From: Ixodes scapularis
Taxonomy: Eukaryota; Arthropoda; Arachnida; Ixodida; Ixodidae
Reading direction: 5' to 3'
DNA: 64,000 bases
Assembly (NCBI RefSeq): GCF_016920785.2
Contig: NW_024609835.1
Location: forward strand, 80,094,795 to 80,158,794
Every line of letters begins with the position of its first letter. Position 1 is the first letter of the stretch. This document shows positions 1-9,035 of the stretch, in pieces. Made by a program: the position numbers and the translations under genes. A model generated the notes under the pieces. It saw only the letters and a program-made list of their open reading frames with translations. It made no database searches and was not told the DNA's origin.

Positions 1-983
1 CTTCGGCTTTCGCCTTCAAATCGTCTTAGGGACAACATAAGAGGCCTTATGAATTTTAGCTTGGCATTGTGAGGCTTGAATATTATAAAGTAACGGGACG
101 CATCCTTTAACTAATGTATTGATTTGAGGGCGAATTTCGTATTAAAGTGTGAGTAAAGAAGGTGAATAGCCAACAAGAACAAATACACACTTGTTCCAAT
201 TAGGACGCAGCTGCTTTTTACGAAACAAGGCTTAGCTTCTTCAAGGTACCTACGAAACACTATACTTGCCTCCATCATCCTGATAAACCTGGGGAGTAAA
301 GAAAGTGTCGTGCGTGTAAATTCGTCCGTCACTTTTTTTTTTATGCTTGGGTGCGAGGAACTTGGCGTTGTTTCGGATGCGTTGTACACACAACAGCACT
401 TGTGTGCTGTCCGGTTTCATCATAAATATTCCGACAAGTTTAAATTTATTCAAGAGTGAAGCGTGTGAGGAGTTTGCTAAATTGAGAGGTTTCAATTGGT
501 TTTGCTTCTTCCAAGCGTATGCATGTCGCCTTAAGATCTTAATCCGGGGTTGTACAAAAGGCAGTCTGCATACAAATTCGAACGCTAGTCACGGCGAGAT
601 CCCTGCTCGATCGCCGCGTGGCAATGAGTTCAAAAAAAAAACTGGGCACGCGGCATTCAAACCAGGGGTATTTCAGTGGTTCGTGTTTGCAGACTCTTTT
701 TTGTATGATGTATGAGCAGTGTGACCACGGCTTTAGTGCTCTTGGATCGGGAGAAGCCCCTTGTGATAACTGAGGTGATTGCGAGGGGAAAAAGTTTTAT
801 CGTGCCCGCTACGCTATCTATTGGCCGCTTTCTGAAGTCGTGCCGTAATGCGTCTGCTGCGCTATCTTTTAATGCGCTATGATCCGCCCCGTAACATCGT
901 AAGATATGTCACATGGGGAGCAATGCTTAGTCATTGGGCGGTCAGTGGCCCGCGCCGACGGTCGCCTACGCTCCGTTCCCCCT
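1..983. other. Unassigned DNA, no gene seen
   Basis: No open frame here resembles a protein. The first bases (GGCTTTCGCCTTCAAA) are the reverse of the repeat-like motif TTTGAAGGCGAAAGCC that recurs at about 53783, so the window probably opens inside the edge of a dispersed repeat. Around 800-890 there are a few loose repeats of GCGCTATC. Confidence 0.4.
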
Positions 984-1343
984 TTAAAGGCCCCTGAAAA
1001 GAAAAAACAAAATGTAAGAGTCTGGCTGGGACACGCGTATCAATAAATTAACTCTACACGACAAAAAAAAATAAAAAAATAAGAGCAATATGGACGGAAC
1101 GAGGCGCGATTTAGTCGGTAGTCACGTCCTTTCCACTTGTTTTCTCTCTCGGCATTTCGGGCGCGTGGAGGAAAGGTGGATCGGGTTCGCCTTCACGTTG
1201 AGGTGGGAAGACCGAAAGACCAAGATGGTCGTCACTCCGGAATGACCCGTGTCGTCATGGACTTTGCGCGTAAAACGTATTTCTCGACACGCGTGTCCCA
1301 ACCAGACTGTTTAAAAAACTTTTTTTTTCCAGGGGCCCTTTAA
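984..1343. mobile_element. MITE with TTAA target duplication
   Basis: The two ends are inverted copies: the left end reads AGGCCCCTGAAAAG and later AGTCTGGCTGGGACACGCGT; the right end, reverse-complemented, reads AGGGCCCCTGGAAAA and AGTCTGGTTGGGACACGCGT. Both sides carry TTAA (984-987 and 1340-1343), giving a 352-bp body without a convincing coding frame. TTAA duplications are typical of piggyBac-type transposons, so a non-autonomous piggyBac-like element is the best guess; family assignment is inference. Confidence 0.65.
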
Positions 1344-1498
1344 TCTGAGACTCCAGACAATGCCAAAAGCACAAGAACTCGAGGGCGGTGCTTCGACGCG
1401 TTCTTCCGCAGAGCGAGCACTCGTCTGCGGAGTGAGCACGTCTAAGAGCTAGGACCGTGGGCTAGATCGCGCGGGCTAACTTTAGCTGCAGTGTCAGC

Positions 1499-1690
1499 TT
1501 AAAGGTGCCCTGAGGAGGTTTCTGAGCTCGCCTAATTATGGCGATAACTCACTCTGCCGGATCCAAGTATTGTAGAAATCCCTAAATCATGACGAAATGC
1601 GGTTGATTTCTCTATTAAAAAACAATCAGACATTTCACCACACCAAGTTCATCTCGGGCGATGGGGGGACTATGGTTCGAAACCAGGACC
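1499..1690 (+). repeat. Dispersed repeat, inverted partner at 26105-26300
   Basis: This stretch starts AAGGTGCCCTGAGGAGGTTT and aligns to the reverse complement of about 26105-26300 with scattered substitutions, through AACTCACTCTGC, GATTTCTCTATTAAAA and CACACCAAGTTCATCTC. It contains a tRNA B-box-like string GGTTCGAAACC near 1674, but I could not place an A box, so I do not call it a SINE. Confidence 0.5.
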
Positions 1691-1788
1691 ACTGTCAGCG
1701 AATACGGTAGAACCGCAGAGTAATATCTTGAATGCGCGGCTCGTTTCCCATATAGCCCGGACCAGGCACCTAGCCAGGATTTTGTTTC

Positions 1789-1920
1789 GGGGGGATAGGG
1801 GGGGGGGGGGGGTCCTGCCCATGACAAAATGCTGTATGAGGGGGAGGGGGGAGAGGAGGTCCCAGCAAAATAGAAAATTTTGCGGAGGACCCGGGCCCTA
1901 TGGGTCCCCCCCCCCCCCCT
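1789..1920. repeat. Opposed G and C homopolymer runs
   Basis: A run of 15 G (1798-1812) is followed about 95 bp later by a run of 14 C (1906-1919). They lie just outside the 3' end of the neighbouring LINE. No coding content is apparent. Confidence 0.7.
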
Positions 1921-1950
1921 CTCTACGTGCCTGGCCCGGACTACGATGAA

Positions 1951-3450
1951 CGGATGGATGGATGAATACGGCTGAGCCCTTTGGATCGGGCGGTAGCTTA
2001 CGCCACCTAGCCATTTTGTTTTACCATTTAAGCTTAGAATATTTAAATGTGAAATCTATATTCACTCCGCAGTGCAAAGAAAGTGAGGCTATGAAACCCC
2101 CTTGCCATCAGTGAATAAGAAAACACCTAGTTTTCTCTCGATTTCTGCGACCATTCACTTAATCTTTGCTTGGTATTTCCTACAGTCTTGAAATCCACTC
2201 TCCCTTCGCTGTCTCTAAAACCCAATGACTTTATTAAATCTATGTTGTCTTCGGTAGGCATAGGGTGAAGCCCTTTACAGTAGAGTATCAAATGCTCAGC
2301 CGTCTCGTCCTCCTCTCCACAAGCAGTGCACACTGTATCAATTTCCTGGTACTTCAATCTGTATGTTCTGGTTCGCAGAACACCCGTCCTCGCCTCAAAC
2401 AGCAATGAGCTTCCCCTAGAATTGTCATAACTGCTTTCTTTGGCAATAACTGTTTTGTTTAATCAATAGCTTTCCAGAGTCGTCTTTGTCTGCATTCCCT
2501 CTAGCCACCGATCTCTTTCTGTGGCCTTTACTTTCTTCTTAACTGAGACTTGCTCTTCCTATCTTCGCTATAGCCCTAAAACTTTCCTCTTAATTTCCTA
2601 GTGCGCTGTCTCCACTTTGTGTCTACACTCCTCATGTATAAATAGCTAAAAACCTTTCGTGCCCATTGCTCCCCATCCATTTGCCTCAACCTATCCTCAA
2701 ATTCTATTTTGCTCGCCGCTTCCCTGCTCTTAAATGACGCCCATCCCATGTCTCCTTGTACTCCCTGGTTTGGCGTTTTGCAATGTGCCCCCAAAGTCAG
2801 TCTACCTACTCCGCGCTGTTTTATTTCTAGTCTCGCATGCACTTCTGCACTTCAGATTTCATGCATAGCACTGCGTTTCCAAAAGTCAAGCCAGGCACCA
2901 TGACCCCTTTCCAAATCTCTCTCACCACCTCATACCTGTTGTAATTCCAAAGTGCTCTATTTTTCATTACAGCTGCATTTCTGTTGCCCTTACCTATTAT
3001 ATTCTTTTCATGCTCTCTGAGATATTCTGCACCATCACATATCCATGCTCCTAGATACTTGTATTTACTAGCTCTCTCAACTGTAATATTCTGTATCTTC
3101 AGCCTCTCAACTTCATCCTCGTTAAAAATCATGACTGTTGATTTTTCGCTACTGAATTCTAAACCTAATTCCTCTCCTTCCCTACCACAGATGCTCATTA
3201 ATTCCTGAAACTCTGTCCTGTTGTTAGCCATTAGTACGATATCATCCGCATACATCAATCCCGATGAGGATTGCTGAATTGTTTGGCCTAGCTTACTGTA
3301 AGAAAGGTTGAATCCAAGCCCACTCTTCTCTAGTCTATCCTCCAATCCTCTCAGATACAACATAAACAGCAAAGGCGATAACATGCACCCCTGCCGAAGG
3401 CCTCGTCTTATCTCTATTTTCCCTGTCGCCTTTCCTTCCCATGTTATAAT
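1951..3450 (-). mobile_element. LINE, 3' half (RT palm end to 3' tail)
   Basis: Minus-strand non-LTR retrotransposon. The frame 3468-2827 carries RT motifs GLRQGCMLSPLLF and LMYADDIVLMA, the catalytic YADD box. Further frames at 2842-2576 and 2405-2127 continue the C-terminal part, ending in a zinc-knuckle-like CTACGEEDETAEHLILYC. Frame changes between these blocks show the copy is dead. The 3' end lies near 1951 in a short (ATCC)n tract (GGATGGATGGATG on the plus strand). The 5' half of the same copy lies beyond the inserted MULE at 7109-7967. The C-terminal knuckle and microsatellite tail suggest the I/Jockey/R1 group, but the clade is not certain. Confidence 0.85.
3443..3450. repeat. MULE target site duplication, left copy
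   Basis: GTTATAAT here is repeated exactly at 7109-7116 on the other side of the element. Removing the element and one copy restores the LINE frame across the junction (NKVIIT followed by WEGKATG), which confirms the 8-bp duplication and the exact boundaries. Confidence 0.93.
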
Positions 3451-3798
3451 GGGTGGTTCCCGTTTCAACCCATTCCCATTTCAACCTTCCCGTTTGTACC
3501 TTCCCGTTTCGACCCGGATCAAAACGACCTTCCCGTTTCATCTTTTCTCATTTCGCCCTTTCCCGAAACAACCTTCCCGTTTCGACCCGTGTCACCTCGC
3601 ACTGTCCACGGGAAGTTTGTTATCAGTTCAGTCAGTTCAAGTGTACCATGTCTGTCTTCCTTGGTGACCTAATTTCACCCTCTCCCAAAGCGACCTTGAA
3701 GATTTAATCACCAGCAGTCATTTTTTGCACGCTGTTCTGGTGTTAGTGTGTCGGCAGTGCTGTAAACGCATAGCAGTTACCGCTGTCACCGCCGCAGG

Positions 3799-3982
3799 AT
3801 GTCTTCGTTTGTCATCTTACAAACCCAGAAAAAGAAGCAGTGTTTACACTTAGATGGATATAAGTACCACAAGAAACGTTCGAATGCGAACGGAACTGTT
3901 GCGTGGCGGTGTGCCAACCATGGTTCATCCTGCTGCCCTGCATCAATCCTGACGGAAGGAGATCATGTCAAGAACACCCTTC
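3799..3982 (+). CDS. MULE transposase, exon 1 (FLYWCH zinc finger)
   Basis: Starts at ATG 3799 and ends before a strong donor GTGAGT (3983). The 61 complete codons encode most of a FLYWCH-type zinc finger: a leading aromatic/Leu, LDGYKYHKKR, AWRC, and a Cys pair GSSCCPA. The closing HNH of the finger (DHNHPPD) is supplied by exon 2 after splicing. FLYWCH fingers commonly precede MULE catalytic domains and are thought to bind the element ends. The last base (C) completes an Arg codon with exon 2. The start is the first ATG of the frame, and the upstream DNA has no competing frame. Confidence 0.82.
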
Positions 3983-4057
3983 GTGAGTAGAAAGGTTATT
4001 TAAAGCTGAAGGTTAACGTGAATTTGCAGTGCGAAATTAACATTTCATTTTTTTTAG

Positions 4058-4197
4058 GAGACCACAATCACCCTCCCGATGAAACAGCCGTTGTCAAGGA
4101 CCGGATCAGAATGGAACTAAAAGAAAAAGTGGCCTCTAATCCTCACGTTGCAGCTCCGACGCTCTACAACCAGGAACTTCTTCGCGCATCTCAAGCC
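4058..4197 (+). CDS. MULE transposase, exon 2
   Basis: Bounded by a T-rich acceptor TTTTTTTAG (ending 4057) and a GTAAGT donor (4198). Spliced to exon 1 it reads on in frame through DHNHPPDE, completing the FLYWCH finger, then a charged linker. Exons 1 and 2 together are exactly 108 codons, so exon 3 starts in phase 0. The 75-bp first intron is short; the second is 670 bp. Confidence 0.8.
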
Positions 4198-4867
4198 GTA
4201 AGTGTCCATTTTGTGAAAGTGCGATCATAATGGGCTTTTTTTTTTTAGCTGGGCTATATTAGAAAAAAGTAAACGTGAGATGTAGTAATTTGAGTCCTGG
4301 GGCAGTGATAATGGCCTTGGTGGCCACTAGAAAAATGCGAAATTAGGTCATTAGCTAGCTAATTAACTAAAACGTTTTAATTATTTTTCACTCGAGGGCG
4401 CGTAATGTATTTGGATAATTAAAGCTCGTCCTCAATATGGTCGAGATGTGAAGTACCATTCTGAATTAAAATTCATAGTGGGCGCTATGGGGCAAGATAT
4501 GTCAGCCTTGTTCAAGGGTAAACTTTCTTGCCCTGTAGTGCCCACTAATACTTTTTTAATCAAACTTTTACGGTACGGCTAAGCCAGATTGAGGTCGAGC
4601 TTCGATCTTTTATATACCCTATGCCCCTAGCCCTCAGATGCTAAATTTACCTACCCATTTTAGTTAAGTAACTACCTAATTCCGCCATTGCGCCTTAGTT
4701 CAAGCGGCCAGAATGGCCACCAACTTGGCCCAAGGGCTCAAACTACCCTATCTCACCTTCCGTTTCTTTGAAAATTTGGTGCAGCTAAAAGGAAAAGAAA
4801 AGGGGACTGTATGTTTTCATGTGTAATCAGGTTTGTTGGCTAAAGCGGGAACTGTATTTATTTTTAG

Positions 4868-5947
4868 AGCGCGGCCGATGTTGTAGCTGAAATCCCGACT
4901 TTCGCAAGCCTGAAGAACGCCATGTACAGAGAGCGACGCCGTCATCAGCCGGAACTTCCTGCAACTGCGGACGACATTCAGCTGAGCCCGTTGTACCAAC
5001 AGACAGAAGACGGCCATCCCTTCCTTGTAATCGATGACACTAGTGTTGGTGGTTCTCGGATCTTAGCCTTTGCATCACGGGAGGGTTTGCTGCGCTTGTC
5101 ATCCGCGAAGATGCTCTTTGTTGATGGTACATTTTTTGTTGTGCCTCAGATTTTTGATCAACTCCTCACCATTCATGTCATGTCGGATGGCAAACACTCA
5201 CCCGCAGTGTACTTTCTGCTGTCTGGTAGATCTCGTGAGACGTATGTTCGAGCATTTCAAAACTTGAGGAATGTATTCGCTGGTGCGGGCATCGTGTTTC
5301 CGAATCCTGACATTTTTCTAACAGACTTCGAGCAGGCGCTCATCGCAGGCTTGTTGACTTTATTCCCAACCGCAATCCATCGTGGGTGCCATTTCCATTT
5401 CACAAAAAGAGTGTGGGCTGCAGTACAAAGAGCCGGCCTCCAAACTGCGTACGGGCAGGATGACACTATTAGGTCCCTTATTAGAAAGATGGTGGCGCTG
5501 TCGTTCGTTCCAGTTTCTGACGTCCAGCGTGCATGGCTGTTTTTGCGACAAGAAGGCGTATCCCTCGGTGTTTCAGGCGTCATCACTGTGCTTGACTATT
5601 TTGATGGCACCTGGATGAATGGTCATTTTTTGATTCAGCAATGGAATCACCACGGAAACCGAGGGCCACGGACAAACAACCACATGGAGTCCTGGCACCG
5701 TAAAATAAATGCGGTGTCAGGGAGGGCCCACCCGAACATTTACAGTTTTATCGATTTAATTAAACGGGATGAGGCTTTGACTAGGATATCCTTGCAGCAG
5801 CTTGCGAATGGTGGTGCTGTGCGGGCCAGGGGCCACAAGTGGGTCAGCAAGGACCGCAAGCTTTCTGAGCTCGAGTGTCGCCTTTCTAATGGCACGATTT
5901 CCATCTTTGAGTTTCTCAACAAAGCGAAGGCATTTTCCGGTCTGTGA
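4868..5947 (+). CDS. MULE transposase, exon 3 (catalytic domain)
   Basis: Follows the acceptor TTTTTAG (ending 4867). Reading in phase 0 adds 18 codons (SAADVVAEIP...) before the internal Met at 4922, giving a spliced protein of 467 residues. The catalytic triad is visible: D194 in MLFVDGTFF, D261 in IFLTDFEQAL and E382 in the MULE signature RTNNHMESWHRKIN. A CHFHF motif (about residue 282) follows the second Asp, as usual for the family. The protein cuts and rejoins transposon ends in the nucleus. There is no stop, frameshift or missing catalytic residue. Shorter than plant MURA, but in the range seen for animal MULE transposases. Confidence 0.88.
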   Translation, partial: SAADVVAEIPTFASLKNAMYRERRRHQPELPATADDIQLSPLYQQTEDGHPFLVIDDTSVGGSRILAFASREGLLRLSSAKMLFVDGTFFVVPQIFDQLLTIHVMSDGKHSPAVYFLLSGRSRETYVRAFQNLRNVFAGAGIVFPNPDIFLTDFEQALIAGLLTLFPTAIHRGCHFHFTKRVWAAVQRAGLQTAYGQDDTIRSLIRKMVALSFVPVSDVQRAWLFLRQEGVSLGVSGVITVLDYFDGTWMNGHFLIQQWNHHGNRGPRTNNHMESWHRKINAVSGRAHPNIYSFIDLIKRDEALTRISLQQLANGGAVRARGHKWVSKDRKLSELECRLSNGTISIFEFLNKAKAFSGL

Positions 5948-5994
5948 TGTTTTCCTGTGTGCGCGAGTGTTCAATGTTTAAAAGTGTAAAAGCA

Positions 5995-6000
5995 AATAAA
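5995..6000 (+). terminator. Polyadenylation signal of the MULE transposase
   Basis: AATAAA lies 48 bp after the transposase stop codon, in the context AAAGCAAATAAAGTCG. Confidence 0.75.
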
Positions 6001-6422
6001 GTCGCGATCATATGTCTTTCCCCCTGTCTGATTTCTCGCTCTCCAAAATATCACAATCAAAAATATAAGGTTTTAGGAGAATGTACGCAAGGCTTTGGGT
6101 AAACTGAAAATAGCGTCGCGACGGCGACGCTAATTTTAGCTTACCCAAAGTGATTGTGTACGTAAGACTTCATTATTGTGCATAGCGTGAAAATGTTACC
6201 GCGAACAAGCGATCGGCGGCGTTGCTGTTTATCTCATAGAATTAAAAAGCTGCCATAAACACTATTGCTCTCTTTGGAAGTGCTTATCTGAGCCACTACC
6301 CTAGGCCCTAAAATTTGGTACCTGCTAATACCCTTCCGAAGTAAAATTCTAAAAGAATCGACAAGGTCGTTTTTGCAGCAACGGCGTCGCCGAATGTACT
6401 TAGGCCATTTCGCGGTTGCACG

Positions 6423-6610
6423 TTAAGGCCCGTTCACACTCTTGCGACCGAGTTCGACCGAGAGCAACCAAACCGGTTTTTAAGCCTCTTGCGATCTCTT
6501 AGGACCAGCTCAGCTGCAGCGCATCCGGTCCTAAGAAGTCGCAAAAGGCTTAAAAACCGGTCTGGTCTCTCTCGGTCGAACTCGGTTGCAAGAGTGTGAA
6601 CGGGCCTTTA
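6423..6610. mobile_element. Palindromic MITE nested in the MULE
   Basis: The 182-bp body 6426-6607 is almost a perfect inverted repeat: AGGCCCGTTCACACTCTTGC at the left and its complement at the right, with paired interior blocks around a short centre near 6512-6520. It is flanked by TTA on both sides (6423-6425 and 6608-6610), the duplication size of PIF/Harbinger elements. A TA duplication (Tc1/mariner) cannot be fully excluded because the flank reads TTA on both sides. No coding capacity. Confidence 0.75.
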
Positions 6611-6879
6611 TGGAGATCATCTTGAAATAAAAAAAAAAAAAAACTTTAAGTGGTTGAAGTAAGAATAATATATTACATCGAAGCCTACCTGAAAGGTGCA
6701 TATTTTTAAAACACACCGGCTTCCAGAAATATTTCAGAACATGTATTCTTAAGCCGAAAAGGTGCGCTGACCAGGATTTGAACGATTAGCCTTTCGCGAA
6801 GAGGTTGGCATGCGCAGGGTTTTATACAAATGGGCTGAAAATGGACGGGTTCAAACGCAAAGGGTCTTTCGGGTATCAG

Positions 6880-7100
6880 TTGAAACAGGACGGATTCAAG
6901 TGAGAGGGGCGTTTCGGGAATGGGACGAAACGGGAAGGGTTCAAACGAGAAGGGCGTTTCGGGAATGGGACGAAACGGGACGGGTTCAAACGGGAAGGTC
7001 GTTACGGGAATGGGTCGAAACGGGAAGGGTTCAAACGGGAAGGTCGATTCGGGAATGGGTCGAAATGGGACGGGTTCAAACGGGAATGGGTTGTTTCGGG
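6880..7100. repeat. 45-bp subterminal tandem repeats of the MULE
   Basis: The string GTTTCGGGAATGG recurs with spacing of 45 bp (anchors near 6911, 6956, 7001, 7046, then 7093), each unit containing GACGAAACGGG and GGTTCAAACGGGAAGG. Shorter related units lie at the opposite end (3455-3600) in inverse orientation. Repeated subterminal motifs of this kind are usual transposase-binding arrays in MULEs. Confidence 0.8.
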
Positions 7101-7108
7101 CTACACCC

Positions 7109-7967
7109 GTTATAATCACCTTGTTATCTTTGTAAATGTTCTTTAATAGTGCTGCTAGTCCTTCATCTAGGTTTAAGCTCTCCCTTATGTCCCACAGGTT
7201 TCTTTGGTTCACATTGTCATAGGCACCCTTGATATCCAGAAATGCCAGCCAGAGCTGTCTGTTTTCTTTTTGCGCTATTTCTATACACTGTGTTAGAGAA
7301 AATAAATTTTCCTCCAACCTTCTTTGTTTCCGAAACCCGTTCTGTAACTCGCACAGTATGCCCTCGCAATCTACCCATTCCTCCAGTCTCTTCTTTATAA
7401 TCAGCATTACCAACCTGTAAATAACCGGTGTTACGGTTATGGGACGATAATTCCTAATATCAGACTTATCTCCCTTTCCCTTATATATCATACTCATCCT
7501 ACTAAGCCTCCATTCATCTGGAATATTTTCTTTTGTTATCATGGTACTCACTACCTCCCTTCGTTTTGCCTTAGATTTAGGACCCGAATTCTTCACCAGC
7601 TTGATAGGGATACCATCTGTGCCTGTCGACGTGCCACTAAGGACTCTTCGTTCCGCCTTTTCCCATTCTCTTTGTCCAAAATCCGCGATGTCACAAACTG
7701 GACTGCTACTTCCTTCGGTTCTCCTCTCTTCCACATGTACCCGTTCCCGAAATTTCTCCTCCATCCCTGCTCCTATATATTGTATCGCATCATCTCCCTC
7801 TAATTGATCTCCCTGATGTGAGAGTATGAACCTCTGTCTAGCTTGCGTTGTTTCACCGAGTGAGTTCAAGTGCTCCCAAAACTTCTTGGCAGCGTTTCTA
7901 TCTTTTTTAGTAATGTGCAGGTGGTCAGCACTAGAGTGCGCGAGCGCGCACTCTAGTGCTGACCACC
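7109..7967 (-). mobile_element. LINE, 5' part (RT fingers/palm), 5'-truncated
   Basis: Continuation of the LINE at 1951-3450. The minus-strand frame reads GTDGIPIKLV, IYKGKGDKSDIRNYRPI, LQNGFRKQRR and LAFLDIKGAYDNV; the Asp in FLDIKGAYD is the first RT catalytic residue. The frame passes into the MULE insertion after NKVIIT. At the upstream side the element stops in a 48-bp perfect fold-back (7920-7967), after which no LINE protein is seen, so the copy lacks its endonuclease and ORF1. Confidence 0.85.
7920..7967. repeat. Perfect 22-bp-arm hairpin at the LINE 5' break
   Basis: Arms 7920-7941 and 7946-7967 are exact reverse complements separated by GAGC. The left arm continues into LINE coding sequence and the right arm does not, so the right arm looks like a copied-back piece of the left. 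Confidence 0.9.
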
Positions 7968-8065
7968 GGCTCATCACTCGCGCGAAAAAAAAACAATGAA
8001 AAAACAAACGAAATGCAAAAAAGGAAAAAAAAAAGGAAACGCAGGCGAGCTGGTGAATTCCATCT

Positions 8066-9035
8066 ATAGTAACCCTGAGACGTAGGGTTACTATGAATGT
8101 TACTTCGTTGTTCTGTCCGTTTTTTTTTTATTGTTCCTGGGTGATTTCAGATAAGATCGACCAAAGGATGGCTAGTCGACATTTTCAAATCAACTGATGT
8201 TTTTATATGTTATTGTCTAGTGTCTGGTATGAACGAATCCAAACTTAGTTTTGACTAGAAAAAATACTTGGGGACAGGAAAAATCGTAAGGCATGAGGTG
8301 GTGGACAGTTGCATTAACGCGCACTGATGGAGGGGGCCCGTTTGAGAGTGAATAACTAAAGCGATAACATTAGTAGAACTCTAATACGTTTTAGGCGCAA
8401 ACTAAGGGTATAGCTTGCTTGTAATATAAAGTAATCATATTTATTTAAAATTTATTTATTTTTCTAAAAATTGACAAACATGCCTGCTCGAACGACAAAT
8501 GACAAAATTTGGAGGTCTGTATCTCATGAAATAATTTAATCATTATGATATAATTTGCAGATATTATTCTACTAATATATAGCTAATATTTAAAAAATAA
8601 CTAAGGTATCTGTGTGATACAATAGTTAGGATATATTTAGTCAAACATGGAAAAAAAATCAAACAAAGAAAAATTCCTATGCGAATAAAAAAAAAAACAC
8701 CACCCTCGATTTTTTTTAAATTTAGGTAACCTGTTATACTCTATTTCGGCATTCATTTCCATTAAAAGCATGTTGCATCATTTTATTGAGAAAGAAGAAA
8801 CAACTCCCCAAAGTAGGGTCCTTTTTCAAAGCCTACACTTAGCAGTGTTTAATACAAGAACTGACTCTGAGTTCCAGTTTCATGAAACCAACACACATCT
8901 TTTATATATTTTTATTCAGATGAGGCCAATGATAACTAAAGAAATCGTTCACACACTTAAATTAAGGAGAAACTACTGTGTACAAAGAGGTATCATATTA
9001 CGGACTAGTGATCCAAGAAAAGATCATGCAGCCAT
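8066..9035 (+). repeat. Dispersed repeat, inverted partner at 25000-25935
   Basis: About 970 bp that aligns in reverse orientation with 25000-25935, including TGATTTCAGATAAGATCGAC, AACTCCCCAAAGTAGGGTCC and TATTCAGATGAGG. The low end begins with a small hairpin (ATAGTAACCCT, loop, AGGGTTACTAT at 8066-8094). Both copies keep an open frame of about 90 codons starting MLHH and containing TTPQSRVLFQSLHLAV (here 8770-9045). The product is unknown and the frame has no recognisable domain. A non-autonomous transposon family is likely. Confidence 0.7.

Larger units (their letters stand above)
3451..7108 (+). mobile_element. Mutator-like element (MULE), apparently complete
   Basis: A 3658-bp DNA transposon inserted in a LINE reverse transcriptase. 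Its ends are inverted (GGGTGGTTCCCGTTTCAACC on the left; GGGTGTAGCCCGAAACAACC on the reversed right) and it is bounded by an exact 8-bp duplication. Both subterminal zones are built of repeated TTCCCGTTTCRACC-like units; on the right these form a 45-bp tandem array. Inside is a spliced transposase gene with FLYWCH and MULE domains (3799-5947) and a polyadenylation signal. An 8-9 bp duplication and a D-D-E MULE transposase fit the Mutator superfamily. A palindromic MITE sits at 6426-6607. No disabling mutation was found in the spliced frame, so the copy may be autonomous and young. Confidence 0.9.

Noticed and set aside
1660..1700. B-box-like GGTTCGAAACC suggesting a tRNA or SINE
   Set aside because: No A box at the right distance, no cloverleaf and no poly-A or duplication; treated as part of a dispersed repeat.
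7920..8055. A fourth member of the hairpin retroposon family
   Set aside because: The tag core is present, but the hairpin lies on the other side of it, the rest of the tag is missing and no duplication brackets the pair.
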